Assembly (NCBI GenBank): GCA_037447655.1
Contig: JBBHKE010000480.1
Coordinates: 62,001-126,000, forward strand
Reading direction: 5' to 3'
Source: Zygnema cylindricum
Lineage: Eukaryota > Streptophyta > Zygnematophyceae > Zygnematales > Zygnemataceae
Length of the DNA: 64,000 bases
Under the pieces are notes generated by a model, which was not told where the DNA came from, made no database searches, and saw only the letters and a program-made list of their open reading frames with translations. Below are positions 21,301 to 33,675 of the stretch, piece after piece; positions within the stretch are counted from its first letter, which is position 1; the number at the start of each line of letters is the position of its first letter. A program made the translations under genes and the position numbers.

Positions 21301-24300
21301 GCGTTGTTACCTGGAGATAGGTGAAAATGCCATTGCCTGTGGCTTGATGGTTGTTGTTGCTAATGATACAACCTGTTCCACCTTGTATCAGTATTTGAGT
21401 TAATGTTTTTTCCACCAAGTTTTTTTCCCTCGCATACATGTCCAATTTTTACTTGAATTGACTAACCAGAAGAACCTTCCGATCAATAATGGGACCATTG
21501 TGCACTTAGAAATTGAGTTTAAAAGGTGGAAAAACAATTAGTTGTAATTGCATTCACGTGTAGAGGTTGCACAAGGTTTTGGCTGTTTCTTGAGATTAAG
21601 GCCATAGCAAAATGGGGCAGTGAGGGAGCCACGCAGCAAGCTTAAGGAGTTCGGCGGTACAGACCCCGGCGATGCTCGAGCAGCACTGCTTGAATATGGG
21701 AGAAAGCCTTTTAGCAGTTTTGCACAAGAAGAAACTTTAAAGTATTTTGACTTTCGACAGTACCTTTTCGCACGACAGGCAGGGGTAAGCCAGCATTCAT
21801 GACCATGGAGGGAGGATCTTTATGTGGGCAGTTTGCACAGAAGGTACACTGCCCGTTCATAACCTTTTTGGCAGGGAATCATTAAATAGTGCATAAAACA
21901 CTTTTCGCCACGTCCCTTTACACTTAATTAGTATTTTATATTCTAATTATGTGTTTACACTTATAATTCCTTAACTCAAATAGTGATGGGCAGTGTACTT
22001 GCATTTGCTCACCTTGAAAATAGTGTGGTCTTTGCAGCTGCTTTTTGCTTTGGGACGACCCGCAGAAGTTGCTGACCGCGCGCAACAGTTTATTCTGAGT
22101 TTCTCCAAGGAAATCCAGCGTAGAGAGGTAGCTTTTATGCCCTGTTTTTTCTTTGTATTGATTTTGTCGTAGATTTTAAGCTCTGTAAGCTCTTACTTTC
22201 CAGTGCGCTTTCTTTTTTATTTCACGGCTTGACTGCAAATATACCCCAAACAGTCTTCGGACAATTTGTATTCTGAAAGCACTGTTGCTGTCTGGACGTT
22301 CAAAGTTGAACGGCGATTTGCTATCACTTCCAAGCTAAGCCAAAATGCAATCTTTGATTTTCTTCATTTAGAGTGTCCATAACACCAGTGTTTTTAATTG
22401 CACGTTCTTGTTTTGTTGAAAGCAAGGATGATTATGCACAGTTTGTTTGACGGAGAAACCAGCAAAGCGCTAAGGAGCATGATGGTCGTTTTGTTCAGAG
22501 TTTATAAGTGTGATTCATGCGCCCATTTTATACGCACAAAAGTAGTGAAATAGGTATAGTGCGAAAATGGCACGTACAATATTTATTTTATTTTTTGACA
22601 GAGTCAGAGAAAGGTTTGAGAAGCACATCAACAGATTTAGAATTGACAATTTTAACTTACTGGTAGGCTTCTTTTCTCAAATTTTAACTTTCAGTAGGTC
22701 CAAGCGGGTAATTTTGTTTAATATAATGGACAGCATCCGACGCCAGCAATCAGGGTGTGACGCTTTCTCAAGGCATTTCTGACGTTGAAGGGTTTGAGGC
22801 TTTAAGGGTTTTTTAAGGGCTTCTACCGATGAGTGTACTTGATGTTAGCTGACGCCAACATGTGGTCTGTTCGGCGCATTACAAACATGTTCTAATAATT
22901 AGATTAAACGCACTTAATAATATACACATTTTAATCCCTGTATATTAAGGCTCGCACTTTAAAACTATCGTTTCGTTTTTTCATTTTAGTTCTCCTTTTT
23001 CACAATATCCGAACATGTGAAAGATCTGAATGATTTTTTCATCCGGCTTTTTGGGTTTGACCATTTTGCAAGTAGTCGCTTATTGTTCGTGGTCTCGTTG
23101 TTCAAGGTCTCATAATGTTCAAGGTCTCATGTTGTTTAAGGTCTCATATTGTTCAAGGTCTCATATCGTTTTAGGTTTCGTGTTGTCCAAGGATCAAACT
23201 GCTCTAGGTGCCATATTTTTCAAGGTCTCTTATTCTTCAGGGTCTCTCGCACTGTTCAAGTCTCATATTCCTCGTGGTCTCATATTGTTCAAGGTCTCAG
23301 ATTGTTTTAGGTCTCGTATTGTCCAAGGTCTCATACTGTTCTACGTGTCATATTGTTCAAGGTCTCCTATTCTTCAGGGTCTCTGGCATTGTTCAAATCT
23401 CATCTTGTTTTTGGTCTCATATTGTGGAAGATAATTTTGTCATTTTGTGTATGTGGGACGGGCTATGCAGCGAACCCTACCTTTCTGCCTTCGTGAAATG
23501 TGGGTCTACACCGCTTGTGTTGCTGTGGCGACTGCGTCGTCCGAACGGTTTACTGCTCGTGCTGCTGGAAGTTTATCAGACAAAGAGTTTTTTCGTCTCC
23601 AAGGGGACCTTTATGCGTTGGCACGAACTAAGGTTATACTCTTATCAACCCTTGGTTAAAGATTTAACATAAGGTTTAAGATTTTAAATCACCAGCATCA
23701 GGCAGATGAAGCTGGGTTTGTGGAACTGACTTTTGTTGTCAAGGAGTGTGAAGTGAACATTTTGTAGGCTAACTATTTTATTTTGCCCTGGAAAATTGTT
23801 GGAAGGAACAGTTTATGCGCCTTGGAGATTTGATTGGTTATGGGCGACTGATCCAGCATAGTCCGTGCAATAGGTACATCAGAGCTCTCAGAGCCCACCT
23901 GTATCCAAGTTTTTCTGGTTTTGGCGGTTTTGTTGGTTTTGGTTTTGTCTTTTTTTTCTTTTGTCTTTTAGTTTTTTTTTTTTTGTTCTTGTCGCTCCAT
24001 GTGTTTTTAGGTCTGATTTGGTGATTGTTTTATGAATGAATGCAGTGCTGCTCTGAGCACAGCTCCTTGGCCACGTCCTGCTGTATGGCCCTCCCTTCCA
24101 GCTGATAGTACTGCTCTTTTGCAGGCAAAAGAGGTGAGCGTTTCTTTACGATTATGAAATCAATAGTTACTTGTTTGTTCTTGATAGTATGTCTGTCCCC
24201 AAACGCGTTTGAGTTTTGTTCAAATACCGCTTGTAACACCGTCAGGAGGTTTTTCCTCTGTTTTTAGTTGCTTATTTAGTTCAGTGTACTCTATTGTACG

Positions 24301-27300
24301 GTGCTGCTCCTTGTGGCACTGCCTTGTCTTCTCTCACTCTCCTCTCGCTTTTCTTGTGGTGCTATATTTATGTTGTTATTAGTCTCCACCATTTGCAAAC
24401 AATTTGCAATCATCAAAAAAATGTTGTAATCTTTTGATGCGATCATTTACTTGTTCAAGTGTTCTTTTTTCATGCTGATCCGAAATATATTGAGCACAAC
24501 AGTAAATTTGCAAATTTGATAAAGTTTTGGATGATAATCATGAAAAGAAGCTGAAGAAGTTTTGGGTCATACAGGTGTTAGTGCAGGAGGCAGAAGCGGA
24601 AACGAAACTTTATATGGAGGAAGGAAGAGAGCAAGAGCTTAAACTGCCATTGTCTCCCTCTTTCTTACTTCATGAAGCAAACAGACGCCGTGCTTCTCTT
24701 GCTGTCGGTCATCCCGGCGACCTCTGGCCAGAATCATCTAATTCTCCATTGATGCGTTCTCCTTCGGATTCCAGGTATTCTTAATGTTCTAAAACATTCT
24801 ATAACGTTCTATAGCATCCGATAATTGTTCTATAGCGTTCTATATCTGTTGTACAACGTTGTATGACGTAGTTGAAATAAAGTTATGAAAGTACAAAGTC
24901 GGAAGTGTTAGAGTTTAGAAAAGGCAAGCAACTGTGCCCTAGTCAAATTTGTGGAAACAATTGGAAACGCTGTATGTGGTTACCCTCTACTCTATTTTTG
25001 GTTTTGCTGTCTGGGGTGACCCCTTTATGGGTAAACCACATATAGCATTCCAATTGTTTTCGCACATTTGAACTATGGTCTGTGCAGGCTAGATGCTATT
25101 TTTTTGCCCGAAGTCAGCACACAATTTGGCGTTAAGTTCCAAATATTGTTAATGCTATTTTATTTTTTCACACAAAATCACAAATTAGCGTTTACGCTAA
25201 TTTTTTTTTCAACACTAATAACGATCAGCGGTGTAGTAGTGTGGATTTTGTTTCATAGTTTGTGTTTCGCATTTGTAGGTCTTCCAACACTAGTAGTGTG
25301 GAGTTTATTACCAAGTTCATGTTCCGCATTTGTACACCTCCCACCATTATGTAGAAAGAGACGATGTCAAGGAGCAAAAGGCCAATGTTTATCATTTAAG
25401 TGTAAGCCTTTGGCAGGAACCTATTAACCTATATTCCACCGCTTAAGTACACCGTGAATTACTATGATCGTTAAGAAATATATAGCGTGGGTTTCTTTTA
25501 GTGTATTAATTCTGGTTTAAGTCGAGCAAAGTGGACGATTTTTAACCGCTTACCAATTTAGCTTTAAGAAATAAACAATTAGTGTTATTAACGCTATTTT
25601 TATGGGCCATAAAATACCAGCTTTGCATTAGTGTTATCAACACTATAGCAATTCACGGTTTAGTATGGTATGGTGAAATGTGCAAGCAAGTGAAATTGCG
25701 TCTGAGAAGCCCAATTCTGTTACTGACAGAACTATGTCCCCGTCGGGCGAAAGTGGTCAACCCACTAACTCAACTTCATCCTCATCGTCACCGTCAGCAT
25801 CTCGTGAACCCGCAGTGGAAATTACATCTCAGGGAACCGATCGCTTACCTCCTCAAGAGCTCCGAAGATCGGCAACAGGCTCGAGACCACCCACACCAGG
25901 AAGATGGGGCACTCCTTTGACTTTGGCACAAGTTTATGCTTCTGCTCATTTAGCGGTCCAGCGATTTTCCTCTCAAGAAGTCCTCGGCAAAGCTCTGAAA
26001 AGTCTACAAGATTTCAAGGTACTCGCTGTTTTTTCTGCCTCATTGTAAAGCAACCAGTGGAGCTAGGTGGTTTGCTTGGGAGCTCGCCTTTTTTTTTTTT
26101 TTTTTAGGGTTTTTTAGGGTTTTCAGCCCCTCCTCACCATCCTCTCCTCCTCTTCCTCCATCCCTCCCTCCCTCTCTCTCCCGCCCTCTCTCCCTACCCT
26201 TCTCTCTCTCCCTCTATCTCTCTCCATCTCTCTCATTTTTTCGTCCCTCCCTCTCTTCCTCCATCCCTCCCTCCCTTCCGCCCTCTCTCTATTCCTCCCT
26301 CTCTCCCCCTCTCCCGCCCGCCCGCCCTCCCTCTCTCCCTCCATCCCTGACCCTATGCTTATGAGAAATCGGTCGCAGGAGAAGCTTTTGGAGGTGACTC
26401 GTCAATGTGCCGAGAGTTACACTCGAGCCGGTTGGCGTCGTCATGCTCTCACCTTTGAGGCAGAAATTGCCGCATTATTGGAAAAAAGTTCAGGCCCTGA
26501 AAACGCGGTAAAGGCATATGAACGTTTATGTGGTCTCTATTCGGCCGAAAAATGGCAAGATTTGCAGCTGTTTCTACTGCCGGTTTTGCAACGATGTCAG
26601 AGAACGGTGGGAGATATCGCAGGACAGTTGATTACTTGTCTCTCCTTATTGTCGATCGACACGGAAAAAGTGAAGGCGGAGGTGCGGGAATCGGTGCAGA
26701 AGGAATTCGAGGAGTTGGCAAAATTGCAGGAAAAATCAGTCTCACAGGATCCGTTGACTCTCGATGTCTCGGCCTTAATAACCTTTTCGGGGAGTTCAAA
26801 TGGGCCTCTGGAGTTAGGAGAGGGAGAATGTGGTGTTCTTGTCGTAAAGCTTTGGAGTTGTTTTCCAAGGCCTTTATTGTTGCAATGGGTTGGCCTCACC
26901 ACTCCTTCATTTAGTACCGATGAAGCCCTCAAGGTAAGTCATGAGGGAGGAAAATTTGTGTTGGAACCTAGAAGTGTGAGGAGATTAGGGAGGGTCAAAG
27001 AGAGGGCAGCAGGAGAAAGAAGGGGAAAACAAGGAGAAAATTTCAGACCCAGTGAAAGTTTAGCATAAAATCTGTCTTCGAAACTACACTGCCCACCGTT
27101 TTTAGCGCTAAGGGTTTATTAGTGTTAATGTGAAACTGGAATATTCGATACTAATTTAGTGCAAGGAGACGTGGCAGCTTGCATTCCCTTAAATAGTGTT
27201 GGCGACACTATTTATGATTTACGGTCAAAAGAAGGTGCTGATTTTTGACTGAATTAGTGTTATACTCTAATAACGATGGGCAGTGTAATGTTGCACATTG

Positions 27301-30300
27301 TTGGTGTGTCGAAACCCATGTCATATTATTGTATGTCCTTAATCTGTTTCGGGGGTTCCCTGTGTTATTGGAGTTTAAGTGTGAAAGGCATGGCCTCAGA
27401 AAAATCATGTTAATTGCAGTAACCAATCTCTATGGTACCCGCCACTCTGTAAAGTCCTTAATTGTTTTTTGACTTCATTCGGTTTTTTTTCCTGCTAATT
27501 TTGACACAACTAAATCAACTTATGCGTGTCAGATTTGACATTTGGCCAACAAATGAAAAGCAAGTGTAAATTTTTGATAATCGTCAACATTTGAGATTCA
27601 TTTGCACAAACTAAAAATGAAAATATGCATCGGTGTTGTTCCCGATAGAGTTTCGGTCTCCTGTTTTCGTCAAACTCAACGTGAATGACTGGTCCGTTTT
27701 TCAACTTCTATTGCAGGCTCAGGTATTGCCAAAGGAAGGCATATCACTTCATCCTGGGGAAAACACTTATCGCTTGTCAGTTTTGGCCCAACGTCAGGGT
27801 CTTTATACGTTGGGGACCCTCACTGGGGGGATGGGGCCCTTACGTTTACGATCCTCGTCTTGCACAATGAATTGTGGTCCTCGTGACGCAGACGACTTTC
27901 TTTCTCCCGAGCGTCCTCCCAAGGCCATTTTGAAGGTGAAAATCAATGATTTTGAAGCTAAAGCTGGGCATTTTTTCATCCTGAAAAACCCTGGAAAATC
28001 ACAAAGAGCACAAAAAAAAGCCCGAAATTACTATTATTAGAGTGTGCATCTCCTGCAGTCTGAAACTTAAAAACTGAAAACTGTTGTTTCCATGTTGGGT
28101 CCAGGTTTCAACTGCTCGGACTCTAGTGGAGGTGAACGCCACAGTGCCCTGGGGTTTACTTGTGGGAGAGTTACAATGGGTGGGTATTCGATTTAGGCCC
28201 CTCAACTATAGTCTTCGTGGGACATTACTCGCTTTATCCCCAGGCCCTGGACTTCTTCTACCGGATCCTCAAACAGTACAGCTCGAAATTATTAAACAGG
28301 ATGGGATTCCTGAGGAGGAGGAGGGGAGACATACACGTAAGTCTAAGGTTTCAGGCGCTTCACATAATAATAATAATGATAATAGTTATACTGATAATAA
28401 TAATAATTTGAAGATCCTCGAGTTGAGAAACGGTCAACTGGAGCTCCCTGATTTTGTGGATGAGGCGCCTTTTCTCCTTTGGATTCGTGTTTGTGCGGAA
28501 CGCGACAAAATTTCCACTCTCACTTATTCAGGGCCCCAATTGGCTCCACAGTCTCCGGCTCCTCCTCCTTCTCTCACTCCAGTACCACTACCTGCCCTTT
28601 CGCGTGACGTGACAGGGCCACGTGATGGCCTAACAGCAGTAGCCTCGGCCATGGAGGGGCTACGGATGATATTTGTGAAAATGCACTTTGGAAACGACCG
28701 GAAGCGTATGTTCGAAAGGTAACAATACCACAAATGTTCACAACCTTTTTGGCACTTCTTTGTGATATTTGTGAAAATGCACTTTCGAGTTGCATGTTTG
28801 AATGATAAGAATATCGTTCAATGATCCCCATCCTTTTTTTTAACGTTTCTTTTAATGCGGTTATGAAATTTTGTTGTTACAATTTGACAATGTGATACAG
28901 TTATTACAGTATATATGTAAATGTACATGTAGTCGGTTTGTTACAATTTTACACTGTTATGAAAATCTGTTGTTTCCATTTGCTGCTATGATTCTTGTTC
29001 CTCTCTACGTTTATGAGGAAGCTCGGTTTAATGGACCGTGTTGTTAAAAAATATGCAAGTGTCAATTCCCTAGAGAGCAAAATGTTGTTAATTGTAGGCC
29101 TGTTCTATTTCTGAGACCTCTTTCCAGCCAAGAATTGGCTTCCTCTGGTGTGCATAGTTTTCTTCCTCCTTCGCCTTTGTTTGTTTTCTCTTCATAAGAG
29201 TTTCATATCATATCAATAATAAACCTGATAGTCTGTGATAATGTTATCGTACAAATTGATTGATCCAAAGTCCCAATAGTTATCCTGATCAGATGATAAT
29301 TGATAAGTTCACCAGTCACCCGTAATAATTGCTGATATCCGATAGGTGATTTCCTTCGAAAATTTAACTTGGTTTTCTATGGGACCCCTACGGCAGTGAT
29401 TTTTTGCGGCAAGCAATCCTTCCACATATGATTATTAAAACAAACTCATTTTCTATTTTATCGTTTTATGTGCATGAACATGCACTGATTTTGTCATTTT
29501 TGAAATTTCTTGCTGTCCTTCCATTTTCACATTTCGCATTCCACTTTATTAGAGAAACGCAAAATCTGGCCATTTGTGTGAACATATCATGGCACAATTT
29601 ATTGTTTTTTCCAATGTTTTGACAATAAAAAACGATAAGGATGTAGAAGTCAGAAAAATCGGCTATTTGTGACTTTGGAAAAAGTGTGTCTGTTATTGGA
29701 AAATAAGACATGCAAAAGATGCTTGCAAAAGGTATTTTCTAAGTCAAGGTCTCCCAAAGTCTTGCGTATGCCTCGTATGCTTACCCTCCTGGTCGGAATT
29801 GATTTTTTTACTCGTGGTTACCGATCATTTACCTCAACTTCTTATGTGACACAAGATAAGATTCTCCTGTCAAACAGCTGTAGGTAGACCGTGGATAAAC
29901 TTTGAAAGCTCACATTTGCACCAAAACATTTTTCTACGCATTTTTATTTCTCTAAATAGTATGTTCTTGTAGACCACAATGTCCATAATGCGATCCATTT
30001 CTCTTTTGTCTCTGTCCATTTGAATGCATATCTGGGGTTCTGAATCAGCTGTCTATTGGGCTCCTGGAGTAATTCATTTAGTTTTTTGAAGGTCTGGTTG
30101 ATGCCCCATAAACAACTTATTTGTAAAGCTTATGCTGGGCATCATCTCATATTCAGAATGTCTGACAAACAACACAGAAAAGTGATTTTTATATTGAGAA
30201 TGTCTTACAAACAAAACATAAAAAGTGTTTTGTTCTGCAGATCTCTAGGGATTCACTTTGTGGAACCCCTTCGGGCGAGTACTCGTGTTGTGACGTGTAG

Positions 30301-32135
30301 TGGCGATGGAAAGCAGCTTCTTTTGCAGGTAATTTGATGTCAGGTTTTTTTGTTTTTTTCTATATTTGTCGCTATATATTTGTCGTTATTCTGCAATGCA
30401 TGTCATGATACGTTTTTATGCCAATCGAGAAAGACATGGTGAATTAAACAAAAACATCAAAGTCGTATTTGTCAACGATGATTGCAAATAAACAACTAGT
30501 GAACGCCTTGAAAATGATTTTTGAATCGGAAAATCTTAAGATGTATAATTCTTAGTGCAACGTACCAAAGGGGAGGGGTAGTAGAGGAATTTTTTTTTGA
30601 ACTGCTGAATGCCTAACAGTTTGGGTCAGATACTGACTCAATTTTCTGCGGCTTTGCAGGTCACTCTTGCGTCACAGGTCCTGAGTGTTTTGCAGATTCA
30701 CCGAACTCAGCTTCTATTACAGCCAGGATTTCAACATACAGATGGTGGAAGGGGTAGTAATGTCCTCTTACCTCTCTCTGTGGCCGCTGCGTCAGAGGTT
30801 GCCCTTCTCTTCCCTCTTCGAGTCACTGTAGAAACAGGTACGCTAGTACTCTCCTCTCGCCTTTGGAGTTAATCAACTCCAATTTGAGTGAGTGTCTTTT
30901 TACCCAAATTCATAAATTGGTGATAATAACACTATTTTGTTAAGTGGCCCAATAATGAGCCAGGCGGCAACAGATTATTTTATTGTAGTCAATACTAAAT
31001 TGCTTCGCTAATAATTTACCAACCCTCGTAGCGATGGGCAGTGTAGTACTCTGCCTCCCAAGACAATCAGGAAATATTATCCTCTCGAAACTCTTGTCTT
31101 TGTAGTAAGTTACCCAAACAGACTGTGGAGTGTGTTTGACTTGCAGCTGAGGTGGTCGTTGCAGAATTGGAAAAGACGAAAGATAGTCAAAAACAAGACC
31201 TGGCTGGTATTCGCAGTGCTTTACTTATTGACTACTCTTGCAATGGGCTCCGTCTGGTCGGAGCTCATTCCCCGGCACGAGAAGATGGTGGTGAGTTGTG
31301 CAAATTTGAACATCGGTTCTCTCTCCAGCAACCTGTTTTAAAACGGGCACTTGCGGTAGGACTTCTTCCTTTACCTTTTAAGGCACCTCAAGTGGGTCAG
31401 CCTCTACTGTTAAGTTGGAGACTCGAGCGTCTCGTCGCGGGGACAGCGACTCCTGAATCAAATGTGCAAACGAGCAATGATTTGCGGGTATGTTGTGCTT
31501 ACACTGGAGAGGGTAGGGAGAGGAGTATGTGGATCGTTTTTCATGGGATTGCAAGAAATATATTGCTCTCTGGTATAATTTTGTGCCGTTTGAGGTCTTT
31601 GATTTGGTGCATGTGGGTTAAGCATAAGTAGGCGGACGGATTGTAACGCTCGGCCAAAGGTTTTGTGCAAATCTTCAACGTCGATGCTTTTGGTGTATTG
31701 AAAACCGGCATCAATAGTCGTTTGGTGTCTTTCTTGGCGACATGGAAATAATGGCGTTTGAAGCTTTATGGCACACTAAAAATTTATTCTCCTCCTCACC
31801 CTCTCCCCCTCCCTCTCCCCTTCCCCCTCCTCTCCATCTCCTCCTCCCCCTTTGTGCAGATGGAGGAGGTGGAGTACGAAGTGAAGATAAACAATGAGCA
31901 GTGGATGCTTGCGGGTCGAAAAAAAGGATTTGTTACCATTGGCTGTCTCCAGGGCTCTTTAGCGACTGTCTCCCTCACTTGTATTCCAGTTTCTCCTGGT
32001 TATATTCATCCTCCCGCCCTTCGTCTCCCTCGAATTTCTCGAGGACTCCTCTCTCACACTCCCGCTGGTCCCCATCTTGTCTGTGTCTTACCTCCCAGAC
32101 CGAGTACATCTGCTTGTGTATCTAAACATGTTTAA
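16632..32135 (+). CDS. TRS130: TRAPPII complex subunit TRS130 (TRAPPC10 family), 18 exons
   Basis: TRS130 is a TRAPPII-specific subunit that supports Rab-GTPase activation at the trans-Golgi and early endosome, and cell-plate formation in plants. Exons: 16632-16695, 18105-18489, 19519-19702, 21230-21320, 21621-21784, 22038-22127, 23471-23632, 23812-23873, 24046-24133, 24575-24774, 25691-26018, 26379-26933, 27717-27935, 28105-28718, 30241-30328, 30660-30837, 31147-31487 and 31860-32135. Every junction keeps phase; the total is about 1363 codons, a little over the plant length. Landmarks that match plant TRS130 as I know it: VPTTDARLRSR, ESLAFMMEMAQLREDALREY, YFDFRQYLFARQ, LPFCLREMWVYTAC, FFRLQGDLY, FMRLGDLIGYG, PRPAVWPSLP, EANRRRASL, LDVSALITFSG, WMLAGRKKG and GPHLVCVLPP. 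Oddities: exon 2 holds frame breaks around a 30-nt A run, and exon 3 seems to use a GC donor (AAG|GCATGG). Confidence 0.93.
17573..17815 (+). repeat. CT-rich tract in TRS130 intron 1
   Basis: CCCTCT, CTTCTC and TCCTCC units with almost no purines on the sense strand, about 290 bp upstream of the exon-2 acceptor. It creates spurious Ser/Pro- and Arg-rich frames. Confidence 0.9.
18347..18376 (+). repeat. A30 homopolymer inside TRS130 exon 2
   Basis: Thirty consecutive A lie between WDFEK-like and EDREFLLIF-like codons, where plant homologues have an ordinary mixed sequence. It is either an expansion or an assembly artefact. Confidence 0.95.
18960..19040. mobile_element. MITE-like terminus in TRS130 intron 2
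   Basis: ACTCTAATAGCGATGAAAGG + TA near 19038 resembles the MITE right terminus but is diverged. No left end was identified. Confidence 0.4.
19454..19475 (+). repeat. Duplicated 3' splice site upstream of TRS130 exon 3
   Basis: TTTTCAG|GTGCTGTAAGCTTGAACT at 19447-19471 nearly repeats TTTTTCAG|GTGCTGCAAGCTCGAACT at 19511-19536. Only the second leads into the conserved exon-3 frame. Use of the first would shift frame and stop after about 40 codons. Confidence 0.85.
20770..21118 (+). repeat. CT-rich tract in TRS130 intron 3
   Basis: TTCCTTCC, CCCTCC and CTCTCC runs on the sense strand over about 350 bp, ending about 110 bp before the exon-4 acceptor. Confidence 0.9.
21895..22000. mobile_element. 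MITE right end in TRS130 intron 5
   Basis: ACTCAAATAGTGATGGGCAGTG + TA near 21998 matches the GGGCAGTGTA-ended subfamily. It lies about 40 bp upstream of the exon-6 acceptor at 22037. Confidence 0.55.
23040..23430 (+). repeat. 17-18-bp tandem array in TRS130 intron 6
   Basis: The unit is TTCAAGGTCTCATATTG with drift. A higher-order duplication of about 140 bp is also visible: the series TTTTAGGT(T/C)TCGT..TTGTCCAAGG...CTTATTCTTCAGGGTCTCT occurs twice (from about 23168 and 23303). It ends 40 bp before exon 7. Confidence 0.85.
24938..25077. mobile_element. MITE, second family, in TRS130 intron 10
   Basis: AGTCAAATTTGTGGAAACAA...GTATGTGGTTACCC is mirrored by GGGTAAACCACATATAGC...GCACATTTGAACTATGG. 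A related element with the same termini lies at 59076-59233. It is noncoding. Confidence 0.65.
25450..25660. mobile_element. TA-flanked MITE immediately upstream of TRS130 exon 11
   Basis: The left terminus is CACCGTGAATTACTATGATCG and the right is CACTATAGCAATTCACGGTT, bounded by TA (25448-25449, 25661-25662). Exon 11 starts at 25691, so only about 28 bp of older intron remain between element and exon. A further MITE right end (CTAATAACGATCAGCGGTG + TA) lies at about 25236. Confidence 0.75.
26090..26350 (+). repeat. Telomere-like block and CT-rich tract before TRS130 exon 12
   Basis: TTTTTTTAGGGTTTTTTAGGG at about 26090-26120 is followed by about 220 bp of CCCTCC/CTCTCT sequence. The tract ends about 30 bp before the exon-12 acceptor. 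Confidence 0.85.
27087..27285. mobile_element. TA-flanked MITE (199 bp) in TRS130 intron 12
   Basis: The left end is CACTGCCCACCGTTTTTAGCG and the right end is CTCTAATAACGATGGGCAGTG, with TA at 27085-27086 and 27286-27287. It is a variant terminal subfamily of the main MITE group. Confidence 0.8.
30900..31044. mobile_element. MITE (GGGCAGTGTA subfamily) in TRS130 intron 16
   Basis: The right terminus CCCTCGTAGCGATGGGCAGTG + TA ends near 31043. The left terminus is unclear. Confidence 0.5.
31795..31850 (+). repeat. CT-rich tract directly before TRS130 exon 18
   Basis: CCCTCTCCCC/CTCCTCC sequence forms the polypyrimidine tract of the last acceptor (TTTGTGCAG|ATGGAGG at 31859/31860). Confidence 0.9.
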
Positions 32136-33675
32136 TGTCTAATGTTTAAAGTTTTAGGTTTAAGGTTTAAGGTTTTCAAACTCTGTATAGAAACCTCGGG
32201 AGTTCCGTTTTCGCAAGTGATTGACCGAAAAGCAATTGTTTTGCTTTCTCTGCGGTAAGTGTCTCTCTTTCTTTCTCTCCCTCCCTCTCCAGACATCCCT
32301 CCCCGCCTCCCTCCCCGCCTCCCTCCCTCTTGCTCTTTTGTGCAGAGACATTGTACAAGGTTTTTTTGTTTCAATTTCTCTCTGTTTCTGACTCGTGGAA
32401 CTCATTTTATTATCCCCTGCACAACATAAAATCTTTGATAAAACCTAAAACAGTTAGTCTTACAACGGCCTTTAGTTGAGTTTTTTTTGCTTTATGAGTG
32501 CCCAGGATGCTTAGGATCAGTGTTGTGTATCGGTAAATTTCTCATCGCGATATCTCTGATAACTGATTATATCGGTTATCGAACGGCAAGGGGGCTCGAT
32601 ATATTGCTCCAGGACAAGTAAATTTGTTATCGCTGATATGTCTGTAAATGTATATCATTACTATAGCCTAGTACTTTTAGGAATTGATGACATGGCAGTA
32701 GACAAAGTGGGATGAAAGTGATACAGAAAGACAAAGGCAGAGAAAGACAAATTGTATTTTTTGGTGCTTTGGAAAATACAAGGCAGTCGTTTAAGTAGAA
32801 TGGAAAAGTCACAAATGTGACTTTTCAAGATCTAGTGAGCTAATGTGACTCTGAAAGGTCACTTGGCTCTTTTGCCGAAAAGGCAACAGTTGAGATCTTT
32901 AGTTGTCAGAGGGCTAAGGATCAGATCTAGTGTCAGTGCTACAGAAGCTACAGTGTGCGCTTCTAAGAAGCGCCAGGAGCTGAAAACAGAAAATAAAAAC
33001 ATAGAAAACTGAAAACTGAAACTAAAGCAAAACTGAGCTAGGTAGATGTCATAGGCTAGAATGCTATAGCTAGCTAAATAACGTAAGCTGGAATACCAGT
33101 TTGCGTTATTAACAATGTAGAGCTAGCCTGAAGATTCTAACAAAGGAATAATTTTACAGTACTATGTACAACATAGTATTATACTTTATACAAGCTACAG
33201 TATGTCATGTCACATATCACAATCCGGTCCATATTTTGTAGAACTAAAGTACAAAAAAAAGGTACATATCGATCATTGGTAAGAGGCTACCGATACATAA
33301 CTCTAGTTAGGACGTTAACTAATATATCTTGGTGTAAAACAAATTTTTGAAGGTGCCACCCCACGCGGTTTAGCTTGAAGATTCTTTATCTAATGTGAAC
33401 TCGTATGTTATATTCATACATGTTATCCATCTTCTCTTTTCCATTTCCCTCTCCCTCCCCCTCTTCATCTCTTATTTCATCTTTTTAATTACACCCTTAC
33501 ACCAGTCAGCTAAGAAATGCAAGGATTTTGGTCTTTACCCTAAGATATCCTTAACTGTAAAAAACTAACCCGAAGAATCCTTAAAAGCTGTAAAGACTTA
33601 CACTAAGGAACTTTTAAAAACTGTTAACTGTAAACTGTAACTTGCTTTATATAGAAAGAGTAACTCATTTTTTGG
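32136..33675. other. 3' flank of TRS130
   Basis: Begins with GTTTAAGGTTTAAGG-type repeats (32140-32180), then a CT-rich tract at 32262-32335. The remainder is AT-rich with no supported gene. Confidence 0.5.

Noticed and set aside
23030-23672. Plus-strand frames of 134 and 154 codons
   Set aside because: They run through the intronic 17-18-bp array. Only 23471-23632 is coding, in the TRS130 frame.
28084-28733. Minus-strand frames over TRS130 exon 14
   Set aside because: They are shadows of a conserved exon on the plus strand.
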